From the NCBI GenBank assembly GCA_017624495.1, contig JAGAMY010000035.1:1-36920 (forward strand): a DNA stretch of 36,920 nucleotides, given 5' to 3'. Both the position numbers and the translations under genes were made by a program. Below the pieces are notes generated by a model. It was given only the letters and a program-made list of their open reading frames with translations. It had not been told where the DNA came from and searched no databases. Source of the DNA: Lachnospiraceae bacterium. Its GTDB lineage: Bacteria > Bacillota > Clostridia > Lachnospirales > Lachnospiraceae. Numbering within the stretch: the first letter of the stretch is position 1; every line of letters starts with the position of its first letter. Shown one piece after another: positions 1 through 7,377 of the stretch.

Positions 1-81
1 AACCTCTTGTAATCTTTGCATCTGCAATGCATTTAACACTTCTGCCATATCATTGATGATGTTGTAAATTTCTCTACCCAT
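1..81 (-). CDS. Partial CDS running off the left edge, possibly a tyrosine recombinase N-terminus
   Basis: Only the first 27 codons are inside the window. The start is ATG with the Shine-Dalgarno AAGGAG about 9 bases upstream, and the visible peptide begins MGREIYNIINDMAEVLN and ends LQMQRLQEV. A short amphipathic helix pattern ending in a leucine/glutamine-rich 'LQEV' segment resembles the start of some Lachnospiraceae tyrosine-type recombinases. That identification rests on memory of the family and on too few residues to be safe. That it is a coding start is better supported, by the ribosome binding site and a promoter-like pair upstream. The gene continues left of the window. Confidence 0.5.
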   Translation of the reverse strand, partial: MGREIYNIINDMAEVLNALQMQRLQEV

Positions 82-89
82 AAGAGCAC

Positions 90-133
90 ACTCCTTTTTG
101 AAGGAGTATATCGTAGAAAAATCATCACATCAA
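90..133 (-). promoter_or_regulatory. Candidate promoter and overlapping inverted repeat for the left-edge gene
   Basis: On the minus strand TTGATG (plus 128-133) lies 17 bases before TATACT (plus 105-110), a reasonable sigma-A promoter. A 7-bp inverted repeat, ACTCCTT/AAGGAGT (plus 90-107), overlaps the -10 element and includes the Shine-Dalgarno of the partial gene. It could be an operator. It is less likely to be a ribosome-site-masking hairpin, because the expected start point (about 98) falls inside the repeat. Confidence 0.35.
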
Positions 134-213
134 CAGAGCGTATTACTGAAATTTGCACGTTACCGTTTGTCTAATAATCTCTTATATAAATTATCAACAC
201 ATATCACTCCCAA

Positions 214-230
214 TGGTGCAGTTCGCACCA
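214..230. other. Short hairpin TGGTGC/GCACCA downstream of the hydrolase gene
   Basis: A perfect 6-bp stem with a 5-base loop lies 12 bases past the hydrolase stop codon. On the minus strand it is not followed by a run of T, so it is at best a weak 3' end signal. The rest of 82-241 shows no gene. Confidence 0.3.
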
Positions 231-241
231 GAATTTATGTT

Positions 242-1408
242 CTATTTCCAAACCTCCATTATAAAGTCCCCTATTTCCTCCCACGCTGCAATTGCTTCCG
301 GGAAATCAATACCTATCACTTGAAAAACATGCCACATACCACGATAAACAGTTACTGTCGCTTCTCCCCCAGCCTTATTTACTTTATCTGTTATCGTTAC
401 TGAATCATCTAAGACAATTTCTCTACTTCCAACCTGCATAAGGAGCTTTGGGAAATTTTCATAAGAACCATATACCGGTGAAATATATGGATTATCTAAC
501 TCATCAATATGTCCTTCCAAGTAAAAAAATTCGTCAGCATTAAATCTTCCAGCCCCAAACCAATTGCCCAATATACACTTATCTGCATTTTTATAATAGC
601 TTTCAGTATCACATTTATGATTTGCAAAAGCGGAAATAGTAATAATCCCCGCTGGCTGCGGTCTATTATTATCTCTTAGATATAAACCAAGAGCCAATGC
701 AAGGTTGCCTCCTGCAGAATCTCCAATAATAATTATATCTTCTGATTCATATCCCTGCTCTAAAATCCACTCATATGTAGCAACACAATCATTTAATGCC
801 GCTGGATATGGCGCATCCTCTGATGTTGTATAATCTGGCAAGACAACCATGGTATCCTCGTATATATCACAGATTTTTACAGCCATATCTCTATAACTGC
901 TCTTTAACCCTACAACAAATGCTCCTCCATGAATTTCCATAACAACTTTTTTATTACTACTATTTTGCGCATATATCTTTTCTATCTTAACATTCTCTTT
1001 TGTAAATTTCTCATGAACATAATCTTCCTTTTCCCAAATTTCATTGAAAATCACCTCATTTGCTGCATTTGAATCCTCTTTATTGAGAAGCATTGGCTTT
1101 GCAAATTCCGGTGTCATAATTGGCACTACAATCTTCGAAATAATTGCCCCCTGAAAACTCACCTGTGTAGTTGTTAATCCTATAAATATATTTAAACCAA
1201 CAAGCAACAGACAAACCCATTTTTTATGCTTTGAGTTCTCACAAAAGCATTTCACAAATCCGCATCTTATACTAAGATACCCAACAATACTGATTCCTGC
1301 AACCATCCGACCCACACACGTATTCTCACATAATAACAGCAATCCCACATATATTCCTATAAGAAAAACAACTAAAATATCTAATAATCCAATTCTTCCT
1401 ACTTTCAT
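242..1408 (-). CDS. Alpha/beta-hydrolase (HSL/fold-3 type esterase) with N-terminal membrane segments
   Basis: A 388-aa probable carboxylic-ester hydrolase. The oxyanion-hole motif HGGAFV (around residue 160) and the nucleophile elbow GDSAGG (around residue 230) are those of the hormone-sensitive-lipase branch of alpha/beta hydrolases. A plausible Asp ('REIVLDD') and His ('GMWHVF') near the C-terminus complete the triad. Unlike most soluble family members it has two or three hydrophobic stretches in the first 85 residues, so the catalytic domain is probably membrane-tethered. The start has GGAGGG about 8 bases upstream. It is a single-gene unit with its own promoter, which carries a palindrome related to the sites in front of the neighbouring marR operon, so MarR control is likely. 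The natural substrate cannot be told from sequence. Confidence 0.85.
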   Translation of the reverse strand: MKVGRIGLLDILVVFLIGIYVGLLLLCENTCVGRMVAGISIVGYLSIRCGFVKCFCENSKHKKWVCLLLVGLNIFIGLTTTQVSFQGAIISKIVVPIMTPEFAKPMLLNKEDSNAANEVIFNEIWEKEDYVHEKFTKENVKIEKIYAQNSSNKKVVMEIHGGAFVVGLKSSYRDMAVKICDIYEDTMVVLPDYTTSEDAPYPAALNDCVATYEWILEQGYESEDIIIIGDSAGGNLALALGLYLRDNNRPQPAGIITISAFANHKCDTESYYKNADKCILGNWFGAGRFNADEFFYLEGHIDELDNPYISPVYGSYENFPKLLMQVGSREIVLDDSVTITDKVNKAGGEATVTVYRGMWHVFQVIGIDFPEAIAAWEEIGDFIMEVWK

Positions 1409-1445
1409 ACTAATTGCCCTCCTTTGAATTTGGTAATATACCCCC

Positions 1446-1474
1446 TAATGTAACAGTACATTACTTTGTGTCAA
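1446..1474 (-). promoter_or_regulatory. Hydrolase promoter with palindromic MarR-like operator
   Basis: On the minus strand TTGACA (plus 1469-1474) is followed by a 16-base spacer and TACATT. Spacer and -10 are covered by the inverted repeat TAATGTaacagtACATTA (1446-1463). It shares the TAATGT/ACATTA core with the palindromes at 3421-3455 in front of marR. The position between -35 and -10 suits repression. Regulation by the local MarR protein is inferred. Confidence 0.55.
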
Positions 1475-1541
1475 CATTTTACGTGCTATTTTACTCCCCA
1501 TATCTCATAAACACAATGAAAATTGGCCGACCGGATTTGGG

Positions 1542-2384
1542 CTATTTCATATAATCAATCACATAATTATCTGCACTAAAATATACTACTTCCCTGTCAG
1601 GATATACTTTTATACTTCGTACGGATTTTGCCTGTAATATACCGTTTTGCTCTCTATAATCCTCATATTCGCATCTCCAGCCTATGGCGGTTTCGACACC
1701 ATCTATTTTCTCTACCTGTCTTTCATCACTATAAAACGAAGTAATAGCCCCTTCATCATTGACATATATGGTGCCCTTCCCAGTTATTCCATTACATTTT
1801 ATTTCTACATTTACTGTATTGGCATCTACAGTCTCATAAGTTACATATTCTGAGAACAAAATTCCAGGATTCAATGTAACTGCTTCTGCAAACAGTGTTA
1901 TAATCCCTGCTTGATATCCTTGTTTTGTATGTACATCAAATATTTGAAACAATTTACCAAGAATACCTTTCATACCGCCTTCAAAATCCTCCGTACAATA
2001 ATCCATTCCATCAAATGGTATACCATACATAGAGGATTGACAATATGCTGACCGAAACCATTCATCATAGAAATGCCACAAATCATAATCCATATCTAGT
2101 ATTTTTCCACTATTATCATCAAAAACAAAATCTGTATTCTTAAAATATATTCTCGCAACCTGATACATTGTAAAGCCTTCAATACCTATATAATCGCAAT
2201 ATCTTTGTAACGGTTCAGGTAACTTCTCTATATCTTCTTTGGTGCACCATCCCTCTACACTCTTTGCCTTTTCTACACGTTTTCTCATGTCTTGGTCAAA
2301 TTTACTTTTATACGGCGAGTAGGATATATTCCAATATACAAAAAACAGACCTACTATTATTAAGAAAATACCCAAAACCACCAT
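1542..2384 (-). CDS. DUF6544/DUF6920-like membrane-anchored protein
   Basis: A 280-aa protein starting at the ATG at 2384, not at the in-frame ATG at 2435 inside the flavodoxin gene. The 2384 start has an ideal AAGGAG 10 bases upstream that overlaps the flavodoxin stop. An N-terminal hydrophobic helix (VVLGIFLIIVGLFFVYW) anchors it, and the rest is probably extracytoplasmic. The motif LPEPLQRYCDYIG resembles the 'LP.PV.RY' signature of the DUF6544/DUF6920 family, whose function is not known. It is the third gene after marR and flavodoxin and is probably translationally coupled to flavodoxin. The family name is moderately sure; no enzymatic role is claimed. Confidence 0.6.
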   Translation of the reverse strand: MVVLGIFLIIVGLFFVYWNISYSPYKSKFDQDMRKRVEKAKSVEGWCTKEDIEKLPEPLQRYCDYIGIEGFTMYQVARIYFKNTDFVFDDNSGKILDMDYDLWHFYDEWFRSAYCQSSMYGIPFDGMDYCTEDFEGGMKGILGKLFQIFDVHTKQGYQAGIITLFAEAVTLNPGILFSEYVTYETVDANTVNVEIKCNGITGKGTIYVNDEGAITSFYSDERQVEKIDGVETAIGWRCEYEDYREQNGILQAKSVRSIKVYPDREVVYFSADNYVIDYMK

Positions 2385-2388
2385 CTTC

Positions 2389-2922
2389 TTACAACTCCTT
2401 TTCACAACCAATTTCCCTATATCTCTTTCTTTCATCTACATATTGTACCAACGGCTTAATATATTCCCGCTTTGTATTATCAGCACCCTGAAAAGTTTCT
2501 AACATATGAATGTCTTCTGAGGTCTTCTCTACTTTCTGTTCAATAGACTTCTTAATCATATTCATCATCATTTTTTTTAAAAATCCTACCTTCTTTGGAT
2601 TATATCCACCCTCAAAATAGAAAAGACGTTCTGTCGAAATTTTATTCTGCTCTGCAATTCTTTTTTCTATCTCCTCATTTGATACAGACATTCCAACACC
2701 AAAAACAACTAAATTTTTCAGATTCAACGCTTTTATCTTATCATAGCCGTATACCATGTTGCCCATAATCCAGCCACCATAGATAACCATGTCATAACTT
2801 ATCAGCTCGTCCGTCTTCATCTTTTTATATTCTTTAATTTCACAACCTAATTCCTCAGCAATCCAGCTTGCATATTTCGCAGTAAAACCTGTGCTACTCT
2901 GATACACTACAATTCTTTTCAT
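2389..2922 (-). CDS. Flavodoxin-domain protein
   Basis: A 177-aa protein with the N-terminal FMN phosphate-binding pattern of flavodoxins: YQSSTGFTAKYASWIAEEL at residues 8-26, where the T/S-rich loop follows the first beta strand. A second flavin-contacting loop is at DMVIYGGWIMG (45-55). This is the HemG/flavodoxin-like branch, probably a small soluble electron carrier or reductase partner. The C-terminus has a basic, Met-rich segment (FLKKMMMNMIKKS) that may be amphipathic. It starts 12 bases after the marR stop with AAGGAG in front and so forms an operon with marR. Induction when the MarR ligand is present is inferred. The redox partner is unknown. Confidence 0.8.
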   Translation of the reverse strand: MKRIVVYQSSTGFTAKYASWIAEELGCEIKEYKKMKTDELISYDMVIYGGWIMGNMVYGYDKIKALNLKNLVVFGVGMSVSNEEIEKRIAEQNKISTERLFYFEGGYNPKKVGFLKKMMMNMIKKSIEQKVEKTSEDIHMLETFQGADNTKREYIKPLVQYVDERKRYREIGCEKEL

Positions 2923-2934
2923 TCTATTGTCTCC

Positions 2935-3405
2935 TTAAATCAATTTCAAATTATCTTCAATCTGTATAATGGTCTGTATTGTGGTCTGTAACTGCTCGTC
3001 AGAAATACTTTCAAACATTTTTTTCATAATATTTGCACTTATTTCATCGTTTTTCGCAGAAAACTCCCTGCTATATTCAGTAAGTTCAATCCGCTGCTTT
3101 CTTCTATCTTTCTCATCAACAGTTATATTGACAAATCCTTTCTTTTCCAATTTTAACAAAATCTGTTTTACATTCTGATGAGAACTTCCCATTATCTCTG
3201 CAAGTTCCCCTACTGTTGGACTACTTTTACATAAATCAATGCATATAATTGCAAAAAACTGTTTCCAACTAATCTCTTTTATCGCATCATCCGCCACTGT
3301 CTGAAATCGGTTCTCAAATGCACTTAATAATCCAAGTAAAAAATAGGATAATTCGATTCCCGTAAAATCTACCTTATCGCTTTTAATTAGTTCCTTTATA
3401 TTCAT
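2935..3405 (-). CDS. MarR-family transcriptional regulator
   Basis: A 156-aa winged-helix repressor typical in length for MarR. The DNA-binding region 'PTVGELAEIMGSSHQNVKQILLKLEKKGFVNI' (about residues 60-95, quoted only to identify it) and the wing with DEKDRRKQRIELT match the family's helix-turn-helix and DxRxR wing. I chose the ATG at 3405, because the upstream in-frame GTG at 3417 overlaps the GGAGG ribosome site. First gene of a marR - flavodoxin - DUF6544 operon. Two palindromes in its promoter imply autoregulation, and a related site lies in the hydrolase promoter. The ligand is unknown; quinones, phenolics or oxidants are typical for the family. Confidence 0.9.
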   Translation of the reverse strand: MNIKELIKSDKVDFTGIELSYFLLGLLSAFENRFQTVADDAIKEISWKQFFAIICIDLCKSSPTVGELAEIMGSSHQNVKQILLKLEKKGFVNITVDEKDRRKQRIELTEYSREFSAKNDEISANIMKKMFESISDEQLQTTIQTIIQIEDNLKLI

Positions 3406-3420
3406 TGTTTCCTCCACTGT

Positions 3421-3468
3421 GTAATATATTACCTTTTATAAGGTAATACATTACCTAATTCTTGTCAA
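3421..3468 (-). promoter_or_regulatory. marR promoter with two palindromic operators
   Basis: TTGACA on the minus strand (plus 3463-3468) is followed at 17 bases by a weak -10, TACCTT. Two palindromes overlap it: GGTAATACATTACC (3442-3455, as read on plus) and GTAATATATTACC (3421-3433). The half-sites GGTAAT/ATTACC are the same in both, and their centres are about 21-22 bases apart, about two helical turns, which fits binding of two MarR dimers on one face. Confidence 0.65.
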
Positions 3469-3471
3469 TAG

Positions 3472-3494
3472 AAAAAGACGGATAATTATCCGCC
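3472..3494 (-). terminator. Intrinsic terminator after thrS
   Basis: Read on the minus strand: stem GGCGGAT, loop AATT, stem ATCCGTC, then TTTTTC. It lies between thrS and the marR promoter and separates the two transcripts. Confidence 0.75.
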
Positions 3495-3527
3495 TTCATC
3501 TCAACAGAAACTTCAATTTTTCTCTCT

Positions 3528-3556
3528 ATTATACCATGCAGTCCCCTTTTATTCTA
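3528..3556 (-). promoter_or_regulatory. Extended -10 promoter-like element inside the thrS 3' region
   Basis: The minus strand carries TGGTATAAT, a perfect TGn-extended -10 (hexamer at plus 3528-3533), with a poor -35 (TAGAAT, plus 3551-3556). The expected start near 3521 is only about 27 bases before the thrS terminator hairpin, so the product would be a roughly 50-nt RNA unless the terminator is read through into marR. Confidence 0.35.
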
Positions 3557-3659
3557 CTTACATTTTATAAAGGCAAACTGTTGATTAATGGGTAATGCAT
3601 TATTTGTATTCCTAATTCGAGAGCTGCTTTGTTCCCACCTATTTCCTGTACAATTTTCA

Positions 3660-5414
3660 TTATACAACATCACAAACGATACTTTTCACAAACTCCCGTA
3701 TCTCCATACAACCTAAATCCCCTTCTTCTCTGCCTCGAACAGCCACCATTTTAGCACTTTCTTCTTTTTCCCCAACCACAAAAATGTATGGTACTCGTTC
3801 TGTTCTGGCACAGCGGATTTTATAGCCAATTTTCTCATCCCGCACATCTGTTTCACAGCGAAGTCCCTGCTGCTGCAGCTCCCTCTCTACCTCTTTTGCA
3901 TAGCTGCAGAATTTATCGGAAATCGGCAGTATTTTTATCTGCACCGGTGACAGCCAGAACGGAAACTTTCCTGCAAAATGTTCCGTTAATATACCGATGA
4001 ATCGCTCAATAGAGCCAAATACCACACGATGAATCATGATTGGACGATGTTTTTTTCCATCTGCTCCTGTATACTCTGCATCAAAACGCTGTGGCAACTG
4101 AAAATCCAATTGAATCGTGCCACACTGCCATGTCCTGCCTATGGAATCTTCTAAATGAAAATCAATTTTCGGACCATAAAATGCCCCGTCACCTTCATTC
4201 ACCACATAGGATAGCCCCAATTCATTTAAAGCACTTCTAAGTCCTTCTGTTGCTACTTCCCAATCCTTATCACTGCCAATGGAATTCTCCGGTCTGGTGG
4301 ACAATTCCACATGATAAGTAAATCCAAATTTTGTATACACCTCATCAATCAACCGGACAACGCCCTTAATTTCCTCTTCAATCTGCTCTTTTGTCATAAA
4401 AATATGGGCATCATCCTGTGTAAAACAGCGAACACGCATCAATCCATGGAGCTGACCGGATTTTTCATGTCTGTGCACAAGTCCAAGCTCACCTATACGC
4501 AGAGGCAAATCACGGTAAGAATGAGGCTCCATTTTATATACCAGCATACCACCCGGACAATTCATGGGCTTTATGGCAAAATCTGCTTCATCAATCGTAG
4601 TTGTGTACATATTTTCCTTATAATGTTCCCAATGACCGGAAGTTTCCCAAAGTGTCCGATTCAACATCATAGGTGTTGCCACTTCCACATAGCCTTCCCT
4701 TGTATGCAGTTTTCTCCAATATTCAATCAAAAGATTCTTTAGCACCATTCCCTTTGGCAGAAAAAATGGAAATCCCGGACCTTCATCCAATAGCGTAAAC
4801 AAGCCTAATTCTTTTCCCAATTTCCGGTGGTCTCTCTTTTTGGCTTCTTCCATACGGTTTACATATTCCTCTAACAATTCTGCATTTGGAAAAGAAATAC
4901 CATAAATTCTTGTCAGCATCTTATTTTTCTCATTGCCACGCCAGTAAGCCCCTGCAACGGAAAGCAGTTTCAATGCTTTTATAGCACCGGTGCTTGTCAC
5001 ATGCGGGCCTGCACAAACTTCCGTATACTCTCCCTGCGAAAAAAAGCTCAATTCTTCATTTTCCGGCAATTCCAGTATCAGTTCTGTTTTATAGACTTCT
5101 CCTTTTTCTTCCATGTACTTTAATGCCTCTTCTTTTGGCATGGTACTATACACTACAGGTAAATTTTCTTTTACGATTTTTCGCATCTCCTTTTCAATTT
5201 CCATAAATCTGTCTGCGGAGAACTCAAAACCAAATTCAAAATCATAGTAAAATCCCTCTGCAATTGCCGGACCAATGGCACATTTTGTATCAGGATACAG
5301 TCGTTTGACTGCCTGTGCCAAAATATGGGCACTTGTATGCCAAAACGCCTTTTTTCCCATTTCCTCTGCAAATATTACTTCTGTTTTGTTTCCATTCTTT
5401 TCAATTATTTTCAT
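3660..5414 (-). CDS. thrS: Threonyl-tRNA synthetase lacking the N-terminal TGS domain
   Basis: A 584-aa class II aminoacyl-tRNA synthetase that charges tRNA-Thr. The editing domain starts almost at once, with HTSAH at residues 26-30 and CAGPH at 134-138, the His/Cys set that removes mischarged Ser. The class II catalytic core follows, with motif 3 'GSIERFIGILTEHF' and a C-terminal anticodon-binding domain. Most bacterial ThrRS are about 640 aa and start with a 60-residue TGS domain; here only about 20 residues precede the editing domain. The ATG at 5414 has AGAAGG 9 bases upstream; the in-frame TTG at 5423 would overlap that site. Expression is controlled by the T-box leader directly upstream. 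The gene ends at a terminator at 3472-3494. Confidence 0.95.
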   Translation of the reverse strand: MKIIEKNGNKTEVIFAEEMGKKAFWHTSAHILAQAVKRLYPDTKCAIGPAIAEGFYYDFEFGFEFSADRFMEIEKEMRKIVKENLPVVYSTMPKEEALKYMEEKGEVYKTELILELPENEELSFFSQGEYTEVCAGPHVTSTGAIKALKLLSVAGAYWRGNEKNKMLTRIYGISFPNAELLEEYVNRMEEAKKRDHRKLGKELGLFTLLDEGPGFPFFLPKGMVLKNLLIEYWRKLHTREGYVEVATPMMLNRTLWETSGHWEHYKENMYTTTIDEADFAIKPMNCPGGMLVYKMEPHSYRDLPLRIGELGLVHRHEKSGQLHGLMRVRCFTQDDAHIFMTKEQIEEEIKGVVRLIDEVYTKFGFTYHVELSTRPENSIGSDKDWEVATEGLRSALNELGLSYVVNEGDGAFYGPKIDFHLEDSIGRTWQCGTIQLDFQLPQRFDAEYTGADGKKHRPIMIHRVVFGSIERFIGILTEHFAGKFPFWLSPVQIKILPISDKFCSYAKEVERELQQQGLRCETDVRDEKIGYKIRCARTERVPYIFVVGEKEESAKMVAVRGREEGDLGCMEIREFVKSIVCDVV

Positions 5415-5451
5415 TTTCTTCAACCTTCTTTCTTTTTTATCTTAAAAATTT

Positions 5452-5692
5452 AAAAAAGCACCTCTAATGACACAATTCCTGTATCACTAAGGGTGCTTTC
5501 ATGCACGGTTCCACCTTAACTTTTCACTTTAGATTCTAACAAATCCTAACCTTTAACGCAGGTATACGATAATGCTTACTCAACCTTGGGCATTACAGCT
5601 TGGGAATGGTTTTCACATAGTATCTGCATAAGCATCTTTCACCAGATAATGCTCTCTCTGTATGCTCTTCCTATATTACTCTTTTCCGTCAT
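5452..5692 (-). ncRNA. T-box leader (threonine) controlling thrS
   Basis: A tRNA-sensing riboswitch read on the minus strand. Stem I begins with the conserved GACGGAAAAGAGTAATA-like segment and carries an AGAGAG and GGTGAAAG apical region. A specifier loop GTGAAAACCATTCCC follows, in which ACC (plus 5608-5610) followed by A is a Thr codon. The T-box sequence AAGGTGGAACCGTGC is at plus 5503-5517; its TGGAACC core pairs with the tRNA acceptor end. A terminator follows at 5458-5496. Uncharged tRNA-Thr should stabilise the antiterminator. A weak promoter, TTGTCA-17-TGTAGA, lies in the end of the upstream chemoreceptor gene. The leader fills almost the whole 284-base gap. Confidence 0.92.
5458..5496 (-). 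terminator. T-box attenuator terminator
   Basis: Read on minus: GCACCC...GAGGTGC with inner ACA/TGT pairing, followed by TTTTTTA. It is mutually exclusive with the antiterminator that uses the T-box sequence at 5503-5517. Confidence 0.85.
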
Positions 5693-5698
5693 TGCTTT

Positions 5699-7219
5699 TT
5701 ACTCTACAATTGCATTTAACTTTTCTGACAAACCTTTTATCTGTTCTACAATCTCTGCCAGACTCTCTGTTCCGGCACTGTTTTCCTGAGTTGCAGCGGT
5801 TACTAATTCAACTGCATGACAGTTTTCCTGTGTATTGCTGCTAATCTGCTTCATGCCATCTAGTATCTCACCACTCTTACTTTTAATGACTTCTGCCACT
5901 TCATCAATAGCATGAATCTGTCCTACCATTTCTTCATTTGAAGAGGTAATCAAAACAGAGGATTCATTGGCTTTTTGAATACTGTCCATACCGGTCTGTG
6001 TAAAGATTACATTTTGTTCCATGGCATTCACTGCCTCTTCCGTATTTCTTACTACCTGATGCACAATCGTGCCAATATCTTCCACAGCATTCTTCGTCTG
6101 TTCTGCCAACTTTTGAATTTCCTCTGCTACCACAGCAAAGCCTTTCCCCTGCTCTCCTGCTCTTGCTGCCTCGATGGTTGCATTTAATGCAAGGATATTG
6201 GTCTTGCTGGAAATTCCTGTAATTGTCTGTACAATTCCAATAATTTCTTTGGATTCTTCACCTAATGTAGTGATAATCTGCTTACAGTTATCTGTACTCT
6301 GGTATATCTGCTCCATATTGCTGGTGGCGTCATCCATTCTTTTCTGGTTTTCTTGTGTATTTTCACCAATCTCTTCGGCTAATGCTGCTGTTCTGTGATT
6401 CATGGTGCTTAGCCCGGATAACTGTGCACTGATATCCTCCATACTTTCATCCGCTAATTCTACAGCGTTGGTATTTTCCATGGAACCCTGCAATAAACGC
6501 TCCGTTTCTACTGTAATTTTCTGGTTTGCCTGTAAAGAACCGTCTGTAATAGCGGCTAATTCTGTCACCATGTCCAATAAGGTTTCAGAAGTTTCTGCTG
6601 CATTTTCACGCATCCTGTTCATACTATCTAACATGGCTTTCTGTTCCTCGGCTCCCATCAGACTCGAAAGCATATTTGCAGTTCTTTGGGTCAGCATGGT
6701 AAAAATGGCTGCTATGGCAATTAATACTAATGCTCTTGGCACTATACCAAAAATCACAACCCCTTTCATATCTGTAAAGTTATCATCCGGTAGAATTTGC
6801 ATATTAAAAGCTAATATCTGCCCGATAGAAACACCAATAACTGTCATTACTGTAGCAATAATATTCAACTTTTTTGAAAAATATAAACTGGCGATGGCAA
6901 TGGCATATACATAGAGTACAACCACATGAAATGTTAATGTAATTGTCAGTATCATAACAAACATCACTGCACAAAGAACAATGGCATATTTTATCCATGC
7001 ATCCTGCCTTTTTAGTGCATTTACCAGTATCGTTGGCAACCAAAGACAAATTGAGCCTAAAATATAGGAATTAATCATAATCTTCAAATCTACGGTAAAT
7101 ATTCCCACAATATCCAACATAAGAACAAGTGCAAATATCAATGCCGTCACACGCATAACCTTAGCAGCAATTTTATCTGCCTGTATTTCATTTTCCGCTA
7201 AAACTCCATTCTCTATCAT
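5699..7219 (-). CDS. Methyl-accepting chemotaxis protein with a six-helix membrane sensor
   Basis: A 506-aa chemoreceptor. Residues 20-176 hold about six hydrophobic helices with short loops and no periplasmic Cache or 4-helix domain. The cytoplasmic coiled coil follows with no clear HAMP, and the conserved hairpin tip ([21 protein letters not shown], then FAVVAEEI) is around residues 345-375. It should form receptor arrays with CheA/CheW, which are not in this window. Such receptors probably sense membrane or energy state or small permeant molecules; that is inference. Start at 7219 has AGGGAAGGGAGAG in front. It has its own promoter and a terminator-like leader hairpin (7256-7289). The thrS T-box starts right at its 3' end. 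Confidence 0.92.
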   Translation of the reverse strand: MIENGVLAENEIQADKIAAKVMRVTALIFALVLMLDIVGIFTVDLKIMINSYILGSICLWLPTILVNALKRQDAWIKYAIVLCAVMFVMILTITLTFHVVVLYVYAIAIASLYFSKKLNIIATVMTVIGVSIGQILAFNMQILPDDNFTDMKGVVIFGIVPRALVLIAIAAIFTMLTQRTANMLSSLMGAEEQKAMLDSMNRMRENAAETSETLLDMVTELAAITDGSLQANQKITVETERLLQGSMENTNAVELADESMEDISAQLSGLSTMNHRTAALAEEIGENTQENQKRMDDATSNMEQIYQSTDNCKQIITTLGEESKEIIGIVQTITGISSKTNILALNATIEAARAGEQGKGFAVVAEEIQKLAEQTKNAVEDIGTIVHQVVRNTEEAVNAMEQNVIFTQTGMDSIQKANESSVLITSSNEEMVGQIHAIDEVAEVIKSKSGEILDGMKQISSNTQENCHAVELVTAATQENSAGTESLAEIVEQIKGLSEKLNAIVE

Positions 7220-7255
7220 AAGTCTCTCCCTTCCCTTCTGCCATGCAACAGAAAA

Positions 7256-7325
7256 AGCCAGTAAACTACATTTCTGTAATCTACTGGCTCTGCGTCCTAA
7301 GCGTCTGGCTCTTTTGATATATTTA
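7256..7325 (-). promoter_or_regulatory. Attenuator-like structured leader of the chemoreceptor gene
   Basis: The untranslated leader read on minus contains AGAGCCAG twice, 21 bases apart (plus 7305-7312 and 7284-7291), enclosing GACGCTTAGGACGC. The second copy forms the left arm of a strong hairpin, AGCCAGTA/TACTGGCT, with inner TACA/TGTA (7256-7289), directly followed by TTTTTCTG. This is a complete intrinsic terminator placed between promoter and start codon. It also sits where the GH3 operon transcript would need to stop. The 36 bases between start point and hairpin are too short for a c-di-GMP-I riboswitch, although GGACGCAGAGCC recalls part of one. Confidence 0.6.
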
Positions 7326-7331
7326 CTTAAT

Positions 7332-7359
7332 TGTATACCATTTTTTCCTATTCTGTCAA
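7332..7359 (-). promoter_or_regulatory. Strong sigma-A promoter of the chemoreceptor gene
   Basis: Minus strand TTGACA (plus 7354-7359), 16-base spacer, TATACA (plus 7332-7337). The expected start is near 7325, just upstream of the repeated AGAGCCAG leader. Confidence 0.7.
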
Positions 7360-7377
7360 TCCTTTTAAGTTTTCCTG

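Noticed and set aside
4311-4742. 143-codon plus-strand frame inside thrS
   Set aside because: Antisense to a well-conserved gene, with Cys/His-rich composition typical of reverse-strand reading and no start signals.
6402-6914. 170-codon plus-strand frame inside the first chemoreceptor gene
   Set aside because: Shadow frame of the conserved chemoreceptor on the other strand.
7256-7325. c-di-GMP-I riboswitch, suggested by GGACGCAGAGCC
   Set aside because: The leader is too short and lacks the GAAA loop, its receptor and the second helix; reported only as an unknown attenuator.
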